Shown: positions 8,014-16,278 of the stretch, in pieces
How positions within the stretch are numbered: the first letter of the stretch is position 1
How the letters are laid out: the number at the start of each line of letters is the position of its first letter
Assembly (NCBI GenBank): GCA_028280575.1
Contig: JANQLN010000039.1
Coordinates: forward strand, 1-49,653
From: Clostridia bacterium
GTDB lineage: Bacteria; Bacillota; Clostridia; Acetivibrionales; STF1-152
Direction of reading: 5' to 3'
Length of the DNA stretch: 49,653 nt
The notes under the pieces: generated by a model
Databases searched by the model: none
Told to the model about the DNA's origin: nothing
Seen by the model: only the letters and a program-made list of their open reading frames with translations
Program-made: the position numbers and the translations under genes

Positions 8014-8565
8014 ATGAAATACGCAGTTATATATTCAAGTAAAACAGGAAACACAAAAAAGGTTGCCGAAGCTATCCACCGGGTAATGCCTGAAGGAACA
8101 GGCATATACCCGGTGGATGAAGCGCCGGAAGCCGGACAGGTTGAAATCCCCATACTGGGATTCTGGGTTGACAGGGGTCTTCCTGATGAAAAAATGAAAT
8201 CATATATCAAGAAGCTTAAGGATAAAAAAAGAGTAGGCCTGTTTGCTACTCTTGGGGCATATCCTGATTCAAAGCATGCCGTAGAAACAATGGAGAGATC
8301 AAAGGGGCTTTTTGAAAAGAACTGCCGGATTTTTGCCACATTCATATGCCAGGGAAGGATTGACCCTGTCCTGACGGAAAAATTCAAAAAATTGCCTGCG
8401 GACCATCCCCATGCTATGACTCCTGAAAGAATTGCACGGCATGAGGCCGCAAAAAAGCATCCTGATGCGCTTGATCTGGCAAATGCGCAGGAAGTATTCC
8501 AAAAAGCTGTCAAATATATCTGTGAAGAAGGAGAGGACAGTAATGACTGTGAATACAGCGCTTGA
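8014..8565 (+). CDS. flavodoxin family protein in the heme/iron operon
   Basis: A 183-residue protein with the FMN phosphate loop SSKTGNTKK at residues 8-16, longer than electron-transfer flavodoxins and with a basic, His-rich C-terminal third (KLPADHPHAMTPERIARHEA). GAGGAGG lies 7 nt before ATG 8014. Its end overlaps the radical SAM gene by 23 nt, so the two are coupled. Context suggests it reduces the radical SAM enzyme or acts on the tetrapyrrole product; flavodoxin-fold partners are known in anaerobic tetrapyrrole metabolism. The exact role is inference. Confidence 0.88.
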   Translation: MKYAVIYSSKTGNTKKVAEAIHRVMPEGTGIYPVDEAPEAGQVEIPILGFWVDRGLPDEKMKSYIKKLKDKKRVGLFATLGAYPDSKHAVETMERSKGLFEKNCRIFATFICQGRIDPVLTEKFKKLPADHPHAMTPERIARHEAAKKHPDALDLANAQEVFQKAVKYICEEGEDSNDCEYSA

Positions 8566-9829
8566 AAAGAGTGGGTATATAATGCGAAAAAGGAGCCATC
8601 ATGAGGCTGCCGCTCCTTTAAGAATGCTCTACAAGCCCGGCGGCATGCTTGAAAAACACCTGGAAGAAAAAAAAGGTGCTCATGGTGTCATATATGTGCA
8701 TATACCCTACTGCTCAAGGACATGCTCCTTTTGCAATTTAAGAAGAAGTGCAGGACTGGCTCCTGAAGGTTACGTTGATATGCTTATAAAAGAGATAAAG
8801 CAATATGCCGGCCTGCAATACATAAAGGATTCCACATACGGTGCGGTATATTTTGGCGGAGGCACACCCACTGTTTTAAAAGCAGATGATTTAAGAAGGT
8901 TGCTCAGAGCCTTAAAACAGGATTTGCCTGTAGATGAGGATGCGGAAATCACTATAGAAACCAGTGTTTCCAACCTGACAGAAGAAAAAATACAGGTTTT
9001 TGGAGAAGAAGGGGTCAACAGGTTCAGTGTCGGCGTACAAACCTTTAGCGATGCTGGCAGGAGTATCCTGGGAAGGAAAGGCAGCTATAGTTTTGTAAGC
9101 AGTAAAATTGGCAAGCTTTTAAAGCAGGGATTTGACAATGTAGGAATTGACCTTATATACAATTATCCCGGACAAACTGAAGAAGAATTAATAAAAGACA
9201 TAGAAACAATTAAAAATCTGGACATATCGGGATTTTCCTTTTATTCACTTATCATCCATAAAGGCTCAAGACTGGGGGAGCAGTTAACACAAGGGGATCT
9301 GGCAAATGATATGGAAAAATATTATTTTAATTCAATATATGATGCTTTTATCGGCACAGGATATTCACTTCTTGAGCTCACTAAAATTGTCAAGGGGCAG
9401 CGTGACAGCTACCGGTATATAAAAATAAGGTATATGAATGGAGATACCCTTCCAATAGGAGCTGGGGCAGGAGGAAAGCTTGGCAATCTGCATTTTATGA
9501 ATCCCATTGATTGGGCAGGATATTCAAAAAAAGTGAAAGACGGGTTAATTGCCGTAAGAGCAATGGAAACGGATACTTTTTATGAATGTATTTATAGATT
9601 GATAGGAAGCATACAATTTGGCTTTCCTGAATTTACGGCACATGGATTTTCTGAATACAGCCATGTGCTTGCAGGGCTTAATAAAAATTGGCTCAATAGG
9701 GGACTTATAGAGCCGGACCCTAAAGGATACCGGCTGACAAAGGAAGGGGTGTACTGGGGGAATAATATGGCCAGTGATTTAGCCCAGGCTTTGGTTGACA
9801 GCTTGTTGAACCGGCATTTGGCCAAATAG
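8543..9829 (+). CDS. radical SAM enzyme, HemW/ChuW/HutW-like (anaerobic heme degradation candidate)
   Basis: A 428-residue radical SAM protein. The cluster motif CxxxCxxC is CSRTCSFC (C57, C61, C64) after YVHIPY, followed by FGGGTPT and SVGVQTFSD, as in the HemN/HemW superfamily. In ChuW/HutW relatives the enzyme opens the heme ring without oxygen and frees iron, using flavodoxin electrons. AGGAGAGG sets ATG 8543. Location behind a Fur-controlled FecCD transporter and flavodoxin favours heme degradation over the HemW heme-chaperone role, but the sequence alone does not separate them. Confidence 0.85.
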   Translation: MTVNTALEKSGYIMRKRSHHEAAAPLRMLYKPGGMLEKHLEEKKGAHGVIYVHIPYCSRTCSFCNLRRSAGLAPEGYVDMLIKEIKQYAGLQYIKDSTYGAVYFGGGTPTVLKADDLRRLLRALKQDLPVDEDAEITIETSVSNLTEEKIQVFGEEGVNRFSVGVQTFSDAGRSILGRKGSYSFVSSKIGKLLKQGFDNVGIDLIYNYPGQTEEELIKDIETIKNLDISGFSFYSLIIHKGSRLGEQLTQGDLANDMEKYYFNSIYDAFIGTGYSLLELTKIVKGQRDSYRYIKIRYMNGDTLPIGAGAGGKLGNLHFMNPIDWAGYSKKVKDGLIAVRAMETDTFYECIYRLIGSIQFGFPEFTAHGFSEYSHVLAGLNKNWLNRGLIEPDPKGYRLTKEGVYWGNNMASDLAQALVDSLLNRHLAK

Positions 9830-9892
9830 AGCAATTTGCTTAAATGAAGCAGTATTTATAAGAAAAAAATGATTATGGTAGAGCTGCATTAC

Positions 9893-9911
9893 GATAGTGA
9901 TAATAATTATC
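9893..9911 (+). promoter_or_regulatory. Fur box upstream of the DUF3793 gene
   Basis: GATAGTGATAATAATTATC matches the Fur consensus GATAATGATAATCATTATC at 17 of 19 positions, 35 nt before the TTG start at 9946. Confidence 0.75.
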
Positions 9912-9945
9912 AATAAATTATTTTTTGAAAAAGGGGTAAAAGATT

Positions 9946-10539
9946 TTGGAGTATTCTGGTTCCGGTATATTCAGGGATAATATAGGGAATGAATTTATGA
10001 ACAGGATAATATCAATTTTGGGGCCTGTTCTTCTTGGAGCGAAACCTGCAGAATTGATAAGCTTGCCAAAGTATGACAATCAATTGGCAAACAAGCTTGA
10101 AGATATAGAAAAATATATTGGCAAGAGCCGTATAATATATTATAGAATGTTTGAATATAAAAATACCAGTATAAAAGTATTGTTTTATAATCCCAAAGCA
10201 CTAAATGACCATCTGGAAGATAAAAGAAATTTCAAATTCCTTACAGCAATGGGATATCCGAAAGAATATTGCCTTTATGGTTATTTACAAAGCTTGATAA
10301 ATAAAATTGAACAAGGTTACATACCGGATGAAATAGGAATCTTTCTAGGGTACCCGTTAAAGGATGTTATAGGATTTATGGGACATCCGTCTCTTAAGCT
10401 TACAAAGATAGATAGCTGGAGAGTTTATGGAGATCCTGAAATATCAGATAAAAAATTAAAGGAAATATATAATGCAAAATGTAAAATCAAAAGCTTGTTA
10501 AATCAATATACACCAGAAAGAGTGTTATTTTCGGTTTAA
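9946..10539 (+). CDS. DUF3793 family protein
   Basis: A 197-residue protein of the DUF3793 family, recognised from MGYPKEYCLYGYLQSLINK, EIGIFLGYPLKDVIGFMGH and the closing WRVYGDP. The family is common in Clostridia and has no established function. No signal peptide or membrane span. Start is TTG 9946, set by AAGGGG about 9 nt upstream. A Fur box precedes it and a flavodoxin gene follows, so it belongs to the iron-starvation response; inference is a role in heme or iron handling. The single C in PKEYC and the histidine in FMGH are candidate functional residues. Confidence 0.85.
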   Translation: MEYSGSGIFRDNIGNEFMNRIISILGPVLLGAKPAELISLPKYDNQLANKLEDIEKYIGKSRIIYYRMFEYKNTSIKVLFYNPKALNDHLEDKRNFKFLTAMGYPKEYCLYGYLQSLINKIEQGYIPDEIGIFLGYPLKDVIGFMGHPSLKLTKIDSWRVYGDPEISDKKLKEIYNAKCKIKSLLNQYTPERVLFSV

Positions 10540-10550
10540 CTATTATTATA

Positions 10551-10639
10551 AGCGAAAAATTTTTTTTGAGTGTTTAAAAATCAACAGCCAAAGGCATTGC
10601 TGATTGATTTTAAACTCATTATTTAAAGGTTTTTTCGCT
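10551..10639 (+). promoter_or_regulatory. nested hairpin between the DUF3793 and flavodoxin genes
   Basis: Outer arms AGCGAAAA (10551-10558) and TTTTCGCT (10632-10639) enclose an inner long inverted repeat: GAGTGTTTAAAAATCAACAGC-like arm at 10568-10588 and GCTGATTGATTTTAAACTC at 10599-10617. The structure ends about 15 nt before the flavodoxin ribosome site. It may reduce read-through or stabilise the downstream mRNA. Confidence 0.5.
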
Positions 10640-10666
10640 AATAAATTTAAATTTATGGAGGTTATC

Positions 10667-11098
10667 ATGAAGAAAATTTCAATTATTTATTGGAGCGGTA
10701 CGGGAAACACCGAGGCTATGGCCGAAGCCGTAGCAGAAGGGGCTAAGGATGGCGGAAGCTCTGTAAAGGTTCTCAAGGTTGAAGAGGCAGCTAAAGAAGA
10801 TGTGATAAATGCAAATGCTGTTGCATTTGGGTGTCCTTCAATGGGTGCTGAAGTTTTGGAAGAAGAATCTATGGAGCCTTTTATAGAATCAATCAGTGAT
10901 ATAGACTATACTGATAAACCGGTTGCATTATTTGGTTCATATGACTGGGGAGACGGTGAATGGATGCGGGATTGGGAAAGCAGAATGAAGGGATATGGTG
11001 CGGCACTGGTAGATGAAGGATTAATAGTTAATCTTACACCCGGAGACGAAGAAATAAGCTTGTGTAAAAAACTGGGCAAAAAACTGGATGATGCCTGA
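10667..11098 (+). CDS. flavodoxin (short chain)
   Basis: FMN electron carrier of 143 residues. The phosphate-binding loop WSGTGNTEAMAEAV follows the first strand at residues 8-21, and FGSYDWGDGEWM is the second FMN loop with its aromatic residue. Length is typical of clostridial flavodoxins. GGAGG sits 6 nt before ATG 10667; the frame upstream has no ribosome site. Located at the end of the iron region, it probably replaces ferredoxin when iron is scarce and could feed the radical SAM enzyme. Confidence 0.93.
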   Translation: MKKISIIYWSGTGNTEAMAEAVAEGAKDGGSSVKVLKVEEAAKEDVINANAVAFGCPSMGAEVLEEESMEPFIESISDIDYTDKPVALFGSYDWGDGEWMRDWESRMKGYGAALVDEGLIVNLTPGDEEISLCKKLGKKLDDA

Positions 11099-11108
11099 GA
11101 ACTAATAA

Positions 11109-11152
11109 ATGTAACGTCATATTGCTATAGAATATGGCGTTACATTTTCTTA
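11109..11152 (+). terminator. intrinsic terminator after flavodoxin
   Basis: Stem AATGTAACGTCATATT / AATATGGCGTTACATT with loop GCTATAG, followed by TTCTT. One G-T pair. Marks the end of the iron region. Confidence 0.75.
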
Positions 11153-11168
11153 ATGAATGGACTGATTA

Positions 11169-11360
11169 ATGTTTTCGTATACTCAAAAAATCTTCTCAAT
11201 GTTAAAAACGGGAAAGCTCAAAAAAACATTTCAAATCTTGAAAAACATGCAAAAATGTAATAGAATGGGGAATAACAATGCTTCCTTGAAAGTGGCCGGA
11301 GTATTTGGAATGTCTAAAAACAAGGCATATGAATTGTGCCGCAGTGTAAGCATGGAATAA
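11169..11360 (+). pseudogene. fragment with excisionase-like helix-turn-helix
   Basis: A 63-codon frame with no ribosome site and lysine-rich, low-quality N-terminus. Its last 20 residues, with VAGVFGMSKNKAYELCRS, closely resemble the HTH_17/excisionase recognition helix pattern (VAExLGxSKNKAYEL). The protein stops at once where the family would continue with the wing. It is best read as the remnant of a small DNA-binding or excisionase gene, perhaps left by a lost mobile element. Confidence 0.35.
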
Positions 11361-11419
11361 GTACCAGCTCAAAAAAACTATAATATTTTAGTAAAAGCTT
11401 GGCTTTATATGGAGATGCT

Positions 11420-12169
11420 ATGCAGATTAATTTGAAAACCGGTGAAAAAATTGACGACCTTCAGCTTAAGGCATTAAAAATAATACAGAATGAGAATGAT
11501 TTCAAATTTGGAATAGATGCGGTTTTACTTTCGCATTTCACAAAAACGAAGAGAAGTGATGAAATAGTCGACCTTGGTACGGGAACAGGGATAATACCAA
11601 TACTTATATCAGGTAAAAAGAGGTTTTACCGCATTACCGGCCTGGAGCTGCAGGAGCATATGGCGGATATGGCAATGAGAAGTGTAAAGCTTAATGGTTT
11701 GGAGCATAAAATTGAAATTATCAAGGGAAATATTAAAAGCTGCGAGGAGATTTTCAAAGGCAAGAAATTTGATGTTGCAGTAACAAATCCTCCCTATATT
11801 AGCAAAAGTTCAGGCTTAACCGGTATAGTAAAAAACAAAGCGATCTCAAGGCATGAAATAGAATGCACCCTGGAGGATGTAGTTAAAGCAGCAAGCACGC
11901 TCTTAAAAGACTTTGGAAGTATTTATATGGTTCATAGGCCCGACAGGCTTGTGGATATAATATATTATATGAGAGAATACGGATTGGAGCCCAAAATAAT
12001 AAGGTATGTCCACCCCAGGGAGGGAAAAGCCCCCAACCTGGTTCTGATTAAGGGCATAAAAGGTGCGAATGCCGGCTTGATTACCGAAGAGCCTTTATGT
12101 GTATACAAGGAAGACGGAAGCTATACCGATGAAATATTGGTGATATACAATATAGGGAACAGAGGATAA
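11420..12169 (+). CDS. trmN6: tRNA1(Val) (adenine-37-N6)-methyltransferase-like protein (YabB/TrmN6 family)
   Basis: SAM-dependent methyltransferase of 249 residues acting on an adenine, by family on tRNA. The SAM-binding motif IVDLGTGTGIIPIL is at 49-62 and the catalytic NPPY at 123-126. Start ATG 11420 has GGAG 5-8 nt upstream; an in-frame TTG at 11399 lacks one. In Bacillus this gene (yabB) lies shortly after ricT and before rsmI. Here the order is kept but 7 kb of iron genes separate it from ricT. Confidence 0.9.
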   Translation: MQINLKTGEKIDDLQLKALKIIQNENDFKFGIDAVLLSHFTKTKRSDEIVDLGTGTGIIPILISGKKRFYRITGLELQEHMADMAMRSVKLNGLEHKIEIIKGNIKSCEEIFKGKKFDVAVTNPPYISKSSGLTGIVKNKAISRHEIECTLEDVVKAASTLLKDFGSIYMVHRPDRLVDIIYYMREYGLEPKIIRYVHPREGKAPNLVLIKGIKGANAGLITEEPLCVYKEDGSYTDEILVIYNIGNRG

Positions 12170-12211
12170 AGCTTGATAACCTGTTGTTTTATAGGAATGG
12201 AGTGGTAATGG

Positions 12212-13057
12212 TTGGAATATGGAATATTATACCTGGTTTCAACACCAATAGGAAACCTTGAAGATATAACGTTCAGAGCTTTGAATACTTTAAAATCGGC
12301 AGATCTTATTGCTGCTGAAGATACAAGGCATACCCTTAAGCTTCTCAATCATTTTAATATTAAAAAGCAATTGACCAGCTATTATGAGCATAATAAGGAG
12401 GAAAAGGGTAAATTTTTAATAAAAAGCCTTTTAGAAGGCAAGAATATAGCAGTTGTGACCGATGCCGGAACTCCCGGCATATCCGACCCGGGAGAGGAGC
12501 TGGTAAAAGGCTGTATCAAAGAGGGGATAAAAGTGTGCCCTATTCCCGGAGCGGCTGCATTAATAGCGGCTGTAACAGTATCAGGACTGCCGGCAGGCAG
12601 ATTTGTTTTTGAAGGCTTTCTTCCGAAAAGAAAAAAGGAAAAGAAAGCAAGACTTCATGAGTTGAAAAAAGAAGACAGAACAATTGTCTTTTATGAGTCT
12701 CCCCATAAATTGAGAGAAACACTTAAAGTGGTGCTGGATGTATTGGGAAATAGGAAAATAGTGCTTGCCAGAGAATTAACCAAAAAATTTGAAGAAATTA
12801 TCAGGGTGACTGTTAAAGAAGCAGTTATGCTTTATGATGAAAATCCTCCCCGGGGTGAATATGTACTGGTGCTTGAGGGCTGCGGCAAGGAAGAAGACCT
12901 AAAGGAAGATAACAATGGCTATGAAGGTTTGAGTGCGGCTCATCACGTAGAGCTTCTTATCAAGCAGGGATTAAATAAAAAGGATGCAATCAGGGAAGCC
13001 GCAAAAAAACGGGGATTGCCTAAAAGGGATGTTTATGCGCAAGTCCATAAAAATTAG
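12212..13057 (+). CDS. rsmI: 16S rRNA (cytidine-1402-2'-O)-methyltransferase
   Basis: Methylates the ribose of C1402 in the 30S decoding centre. The 281 residues show all RsmI landmarks: STPIGNLEDITFRAL near the N-terminus, AAEDTRHT, VTDAGTPGISDPGEEL, PIPGAAALIAA and FYESPHKLRETL. Start is TTG 12212 with GGAGTGG about 9 nt upstream; there is no ATG in frame nearby. Forms a pair with trmN6 upstream (42-nt gap). Confidence 0.95.
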   Translation: MEYGILYLVSTPIGNLEDITFRALNTLKSADLIAAEDTRHTLKLLNHFNIKKQLTSYYEHNKEEKGKFLIKSLLEGKNIAVVTDAGTPGISDPGEELVKGCIKEGIKVCPIPGAAALIAAVTVSGLPAGRFVFEGFLPKRKKEKKARLHELKKEDRTIVFYESPHKLRETLKVVLDVLGNRKIVLARELTKKFEEIIRVTVKEAVMLYDENPPRGEYVLVLEGCGKEEDLKEDNNGYEGLSAAHHVELLIKQGLNKKDAIREAAKKRGLPKRDVYAQVHKN

Positions 13058-13177
13058 TATTTTTCATGTAATAATATAGAAAAAGCTCTTTATTTTTATC
13101 AAAATTTGTTGTAAAATAGAATATATTAAAGAAAAAAATGGCATGTGTTATATTTATTGAAATGTATGGAGTTTTAT

Positions 13178-13804
13178 ATGCAAACCAAACATGAAAACAA
13201 TATTATATATATTGAAAAAGGCAGTATAACCGTAGAATCATGTATTATTTTGCCATTGGTTTTCCTTGTTGTTATATCTCTTATTTATATGTCCCTGCTT
13301 CTTTACGAGAGGGTTGTACTGCAATGTGCTTTAAACAACGGCATAAAGCAGGGAAAAACCATTATGGAAAATACCGGGGCTGGCCATAACCTTTATTGGA
13401 GGCTTTACGACAAGGACAGGGATGCAAAAATTGAAGCAATACGGCAAGCAACCTTTGATTATCTTTATAACAACAGTATTCTTAGGGGGACGTCAGACAA
13501 AAGTGTGGATATCGGCATAAGCAATTATCTATTATACAAAAAAATAAATATTTGCATTGAGAGCAGCTATTACCTACCGGCAGGCGGGTTACTGGGAAAG
13601 CTTGGCTTGAAGGAATATTTCAAAATGCAGGCAGAAGGCACTGCATTGATAAAGGAGCCTGTTGAATTTATCAGAAATACGGATTTTGCACTGGAGGCAT
13701 ATAACCGGGTAAAGGAGTCTTATCCCTATTTGGAGAAGGTGGATAAGAAAATGCAGGATATTTTTGAAGGTATTTTAAACAGGATAAATAGTATATTTTA
13801 CTAG
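13178..13804 (+). CDS. TadE-like pseudopilin / surface protein
   Basis: A 208-residue protein with a short charged N-terminus, then EKGSITVESCIILPLVFL and a single hydrophobic helix to about residue 48. Gly before the hydrophobic stretch and Glu five residues later are the prepilin-like features of TadE. The rest is extracellular with no motif. TGGAG precedes ATG 13178. It heads a three-gene set with a TadG-like and another TadE-like gene. In Tad systems such minor pilins act in Flp pilus assembly, but no Tad ATPase, secretin or prepilin peptidase is encoded in this window. Confidence 0.75.
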   Translation: MQTKHENNIIYIEKGSITVESCIILPLVFLVVISLIYMSLLLYERVVLQCALNNGIKQGKTIMENTGAGHNLYWRLYDKDRDAKIEAIRQATFDYLYNNSILRGTSDKSVDIGISNYLLYKKINICIESSYYLPAGGLLGKLGLKEYFKMQAEGTALIKEPVEFIRNTDFALEAYNRVKESYPYLEKVDKKMQDIFEGILNRINSIFY

Positions 13805-13832
13805 TGGATTCCTAGTGATCAGGGGGGGAAAA

Positions 13833-16259
13833 ATGGAGCCAGGAAGTGAGAAGGGGCAGACTACAGTAGTTTTGGCCATAGTCTCTATGGCTGTACTGAT
13901 GCTTTGTGCCGTACTGGTTGATGCGGCGAGGATCAAATCCGGTAAAGATATAGCTGTTGCGGCTGTTAAGTCTTCCGCTATCTCGGTACTGTCTTCATAT
14001 AATACGCCTGTTAAGGAAAATTACGGCTTGTTTGCGCTTTCTCCAAGAAAGCTGTCAACGATGGAGCAAGCCCTTGAAAATTATATATCTTCATCCCTCA
14101 ACCCCCATAATGGGTTAAATGTCAAAGGGGCGTTGAGGCTGTATGATTTTAAGGTAGAAAGAATAGAAATAGAACCGTTATATGGTCTTGCAGATAGTGA
14201 AGCCGTAAGAAAACAAATCCTTGAATACATGAAATACAGGGCTCCCGGTGAAATAGCGGTAGAATTTATCCGGAAATTAGAATTGATTAAAAACAGCTCG
14301 GATATTTCAAAAGCCTATGGGGAAAAAATCAAGATAGACGCGCTTATGGGGGATTTTGATATACTTATAAATGATTTAAAAAAAAGTATACATGGATATG
14401 GGGACATTAAAAAAAGCTTTGTCAACGGATATAATGCCAACGGAGGCCGAAAAAAGACAATCCGGGCTGTTGCAGGATACATAATTGACAGAAGGAATGC
14501 AATAAGCTCATTGGATCAAATATCATCCGAAATATACGCAGCAAAAAAGAAAATAAGTGGTTTGAAAAGCAGAAAAGACAAGCTTGGGCAAAACATAAAA
14601 GAACTTTCCGAAAAGCTTGATTTAATCAAAAGTGAAGATTATACACCTGAGGAAGGTGTGGCGGAAAGTCCGGTTATTGAATTACTGAAAAAAAGTATTG
14701 CTAAAGAAGAATCGGAGCTGGAAGATGTTAAACTAAAAATAGCAGGTTGCAAAAGTGAGCTTGAAGGCTTAGAAGATGAGGCATCAGCATTAAAAGGTGA
14801 TGAGACCAAGCTTAATAAGCTTCTGGAAAGTGCATGGAAAAGGCTTTACAGGATAGATACCCTGCCATATTTAAATTTAAATAATGAAGCACTAAATAAA
14901 ATAAGCAGGATTATGGACATAAGCAAAGAGGCGGCAGAAGATGTAAGCTATATTAAAAGCTTTATAAAGGATAAGCTTGCAAATAACGACGGACAGGTGC
15001 TGGCATTTAAAAAAAGCATTGGCAAGGACCTGTCAAATGTAGAAAATTTTATTTCGGAAAGCGGAAAACTGGGTAAAATTATAAAACAGCTTGAAAAGAA
15101 TGTCCGGGTAATAGAAAGACAATTGTCTATAATAGAAGAGCTTGACGGCAGCATCAAAAAATTTCATAATATTCCAGGAACCTATAATGAAATTATCGAT
15201 AGGCTTTCTTCAAATCAGGAGGATTATTCAAACGGTGTAAAGCTTGAATATGAAAATATAGGAGGAAATCAAGAAAGCGGGAACGACAAAAGAAAAACCA
15301 TTGTGGGACAGGTAAAGGATATGTTTGAAAAGCCTTTTCTATTTTACAATGATTTTGAAAAAGCGGGTATTGATATCTCCAAGCTTCCTTCCGTTAGTGG
15401 TGGAAATATGGATGAAACCGGGGTATCACCCGGCAGTAATATCCATGAAGATATTGAATTTGATGAAAAAAACAGGGGAAATTTTTCAATCAAGGCAATG
15501 GATTTGTTAGCCGGTTTCACAAATTACCTTGGTGAGGGCATTGAGGATTTCAGAGACGAAATATATATTAACGAATATATTCTAAACCGGTTCAAGAATA
15601 CAAGCAACAGCAGCAATATTACCGCTTTTAAAACCTTTTTTGACAGTGAAGTCGAATATATACTGCATGGTAAGTCCTCAGAAAAGGCCAATTGTTTATT
15701 GACCCGGGGTGAACTGCTCCTGGCAAGATTCGGTTTAAACAGCATACATGTATATACCGATCCCAAAAAGAAGGCCCATGCCGCAGGGATTGCCGCTGCC
15801 GTTGCCGGGTGGTGGACAGGCGGGGCAGGTGTTCCCATAATTTCCAATCTTATAATCTGTTCGTGGGCGATGGGTGAGTCGGTAGTGGATGTGAGGCTCC
15901 TTCTCAAAGGCAATGAGGTTCCTGTTTACAAGCTTCCGGGAGATTGGAAGCTGGAAATAGGATTAAAAGAATTAAAGGGTGCTGCAAAATCCAATATTGC
16001 ATTTACTTATGAAGATTACCTGAGACTGTTTTTACTAATGGTTGGCACAAATAACAAAATAGGCAGAATTAAAGACTTGATTCAGATTAACCTTAATCAA
16101 AACGGAGTGAATGGAAAACTCTTTGAATACAATACTTTGTTCAGGATCAAAGCAGATATATCCGTCAATTACCTTTTTGCCGGTACAAAGCTGCTGCCTG
16201 GAATTGAAAATGACATGGGAAGGGCTGTGTATGAAATAGAGATAATAGAAGGATATTGA
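13833..16259 (+). CDS. large TadG-like membrane-anchored protein with coiled coil
   Basis: An 808-residue protein. N-terminal EKGQTTVVLAIVSMAVLML is a prepilin-like membrane anchor (about residues 8-33) typical of TadG/DUF5702-type proteins. Residues about 225-330 form a long charged coiled coil rich in Lys, Glu and Leu, with further helical stretches to 440. Near 650-680 lies a Gly/Ala/Trp-rich hydrophobic segment (AAAVAGWWTGGAGVP), possibly a second membrane span. GGGGGG precedes ATG 13833. It is flanked by two TadE-like genes with short gaps, so the three are probably one operon and one surface structure. No catalytic motif seen. Confidence 0.75.
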   Translation: MEPGSEKGQTTVVLAIVSMAVLMLCAVLVDAARIKSGKDIAVAAVKSSAISVLSSYNTPVKENYGLFALSPRKLSTMEQALENYISSSLNPHNGLNVKGALRLYDFKVERIEIEPLYGLADSEAVRKQILEYMKYRAPGEIAVEFIRKLELIKNSSDISKAYGEKIKIDALMGDFDILINDLKKSIHGYGDIKKSFVNGYNANGGRKKTIRAVAGYIIDRRNAISSLDQISSEIYAAKKKISGLKSRKDKLGQNIKELSEKLDLIKSEDYTPEEGVAESPVIELLKKSIAKEESELEDVKLKIAGCKSELEGLEDEASALKGDETKLNKLLESAWKRLYRIDTLPYLNLNNEALNKISRIMDISKEAAEDVSYIKSFIKDKLANNDGQVLAFKKSIGKDLSNVENFISESGKLGKIIKQLEKNVRVIERQLSIIEELDGSIKKFHNIPGTYNEIIDRLSSNQEDYSNGVKLEYENIGGNQESGNDKRKTIVGQVKDMFEKPFLFYNDFEKAGIDISKLPSVSGGNMDETGVSPGSNIHEDIEFDEKNRGNFSIKAMDLLAGFTNYLGEGIEDFRDEIYINEYILNRFKNTSNSSNITAFKTFFDSEVEYILHGKSSEKANCLLTRGELLLARFGLNSIHVYTDPKKKAHAAGIAAAVAGWWTGGAGVPIISNLIICSWAMGESVVDVRLLLKGNEVPVYKLPGDWKLEIGLKELKGAAKSNIAFTYEDYLRLFLLMVGTNNKIGRIKDLIQINLNQNGVNGKLFEYNTLFRIKADISVNYLFAGTKLLPGIENDMGRAVYEIEIIEGY

Positions 16260-16278
16260 AACCTGGGAGGTATGTTTT

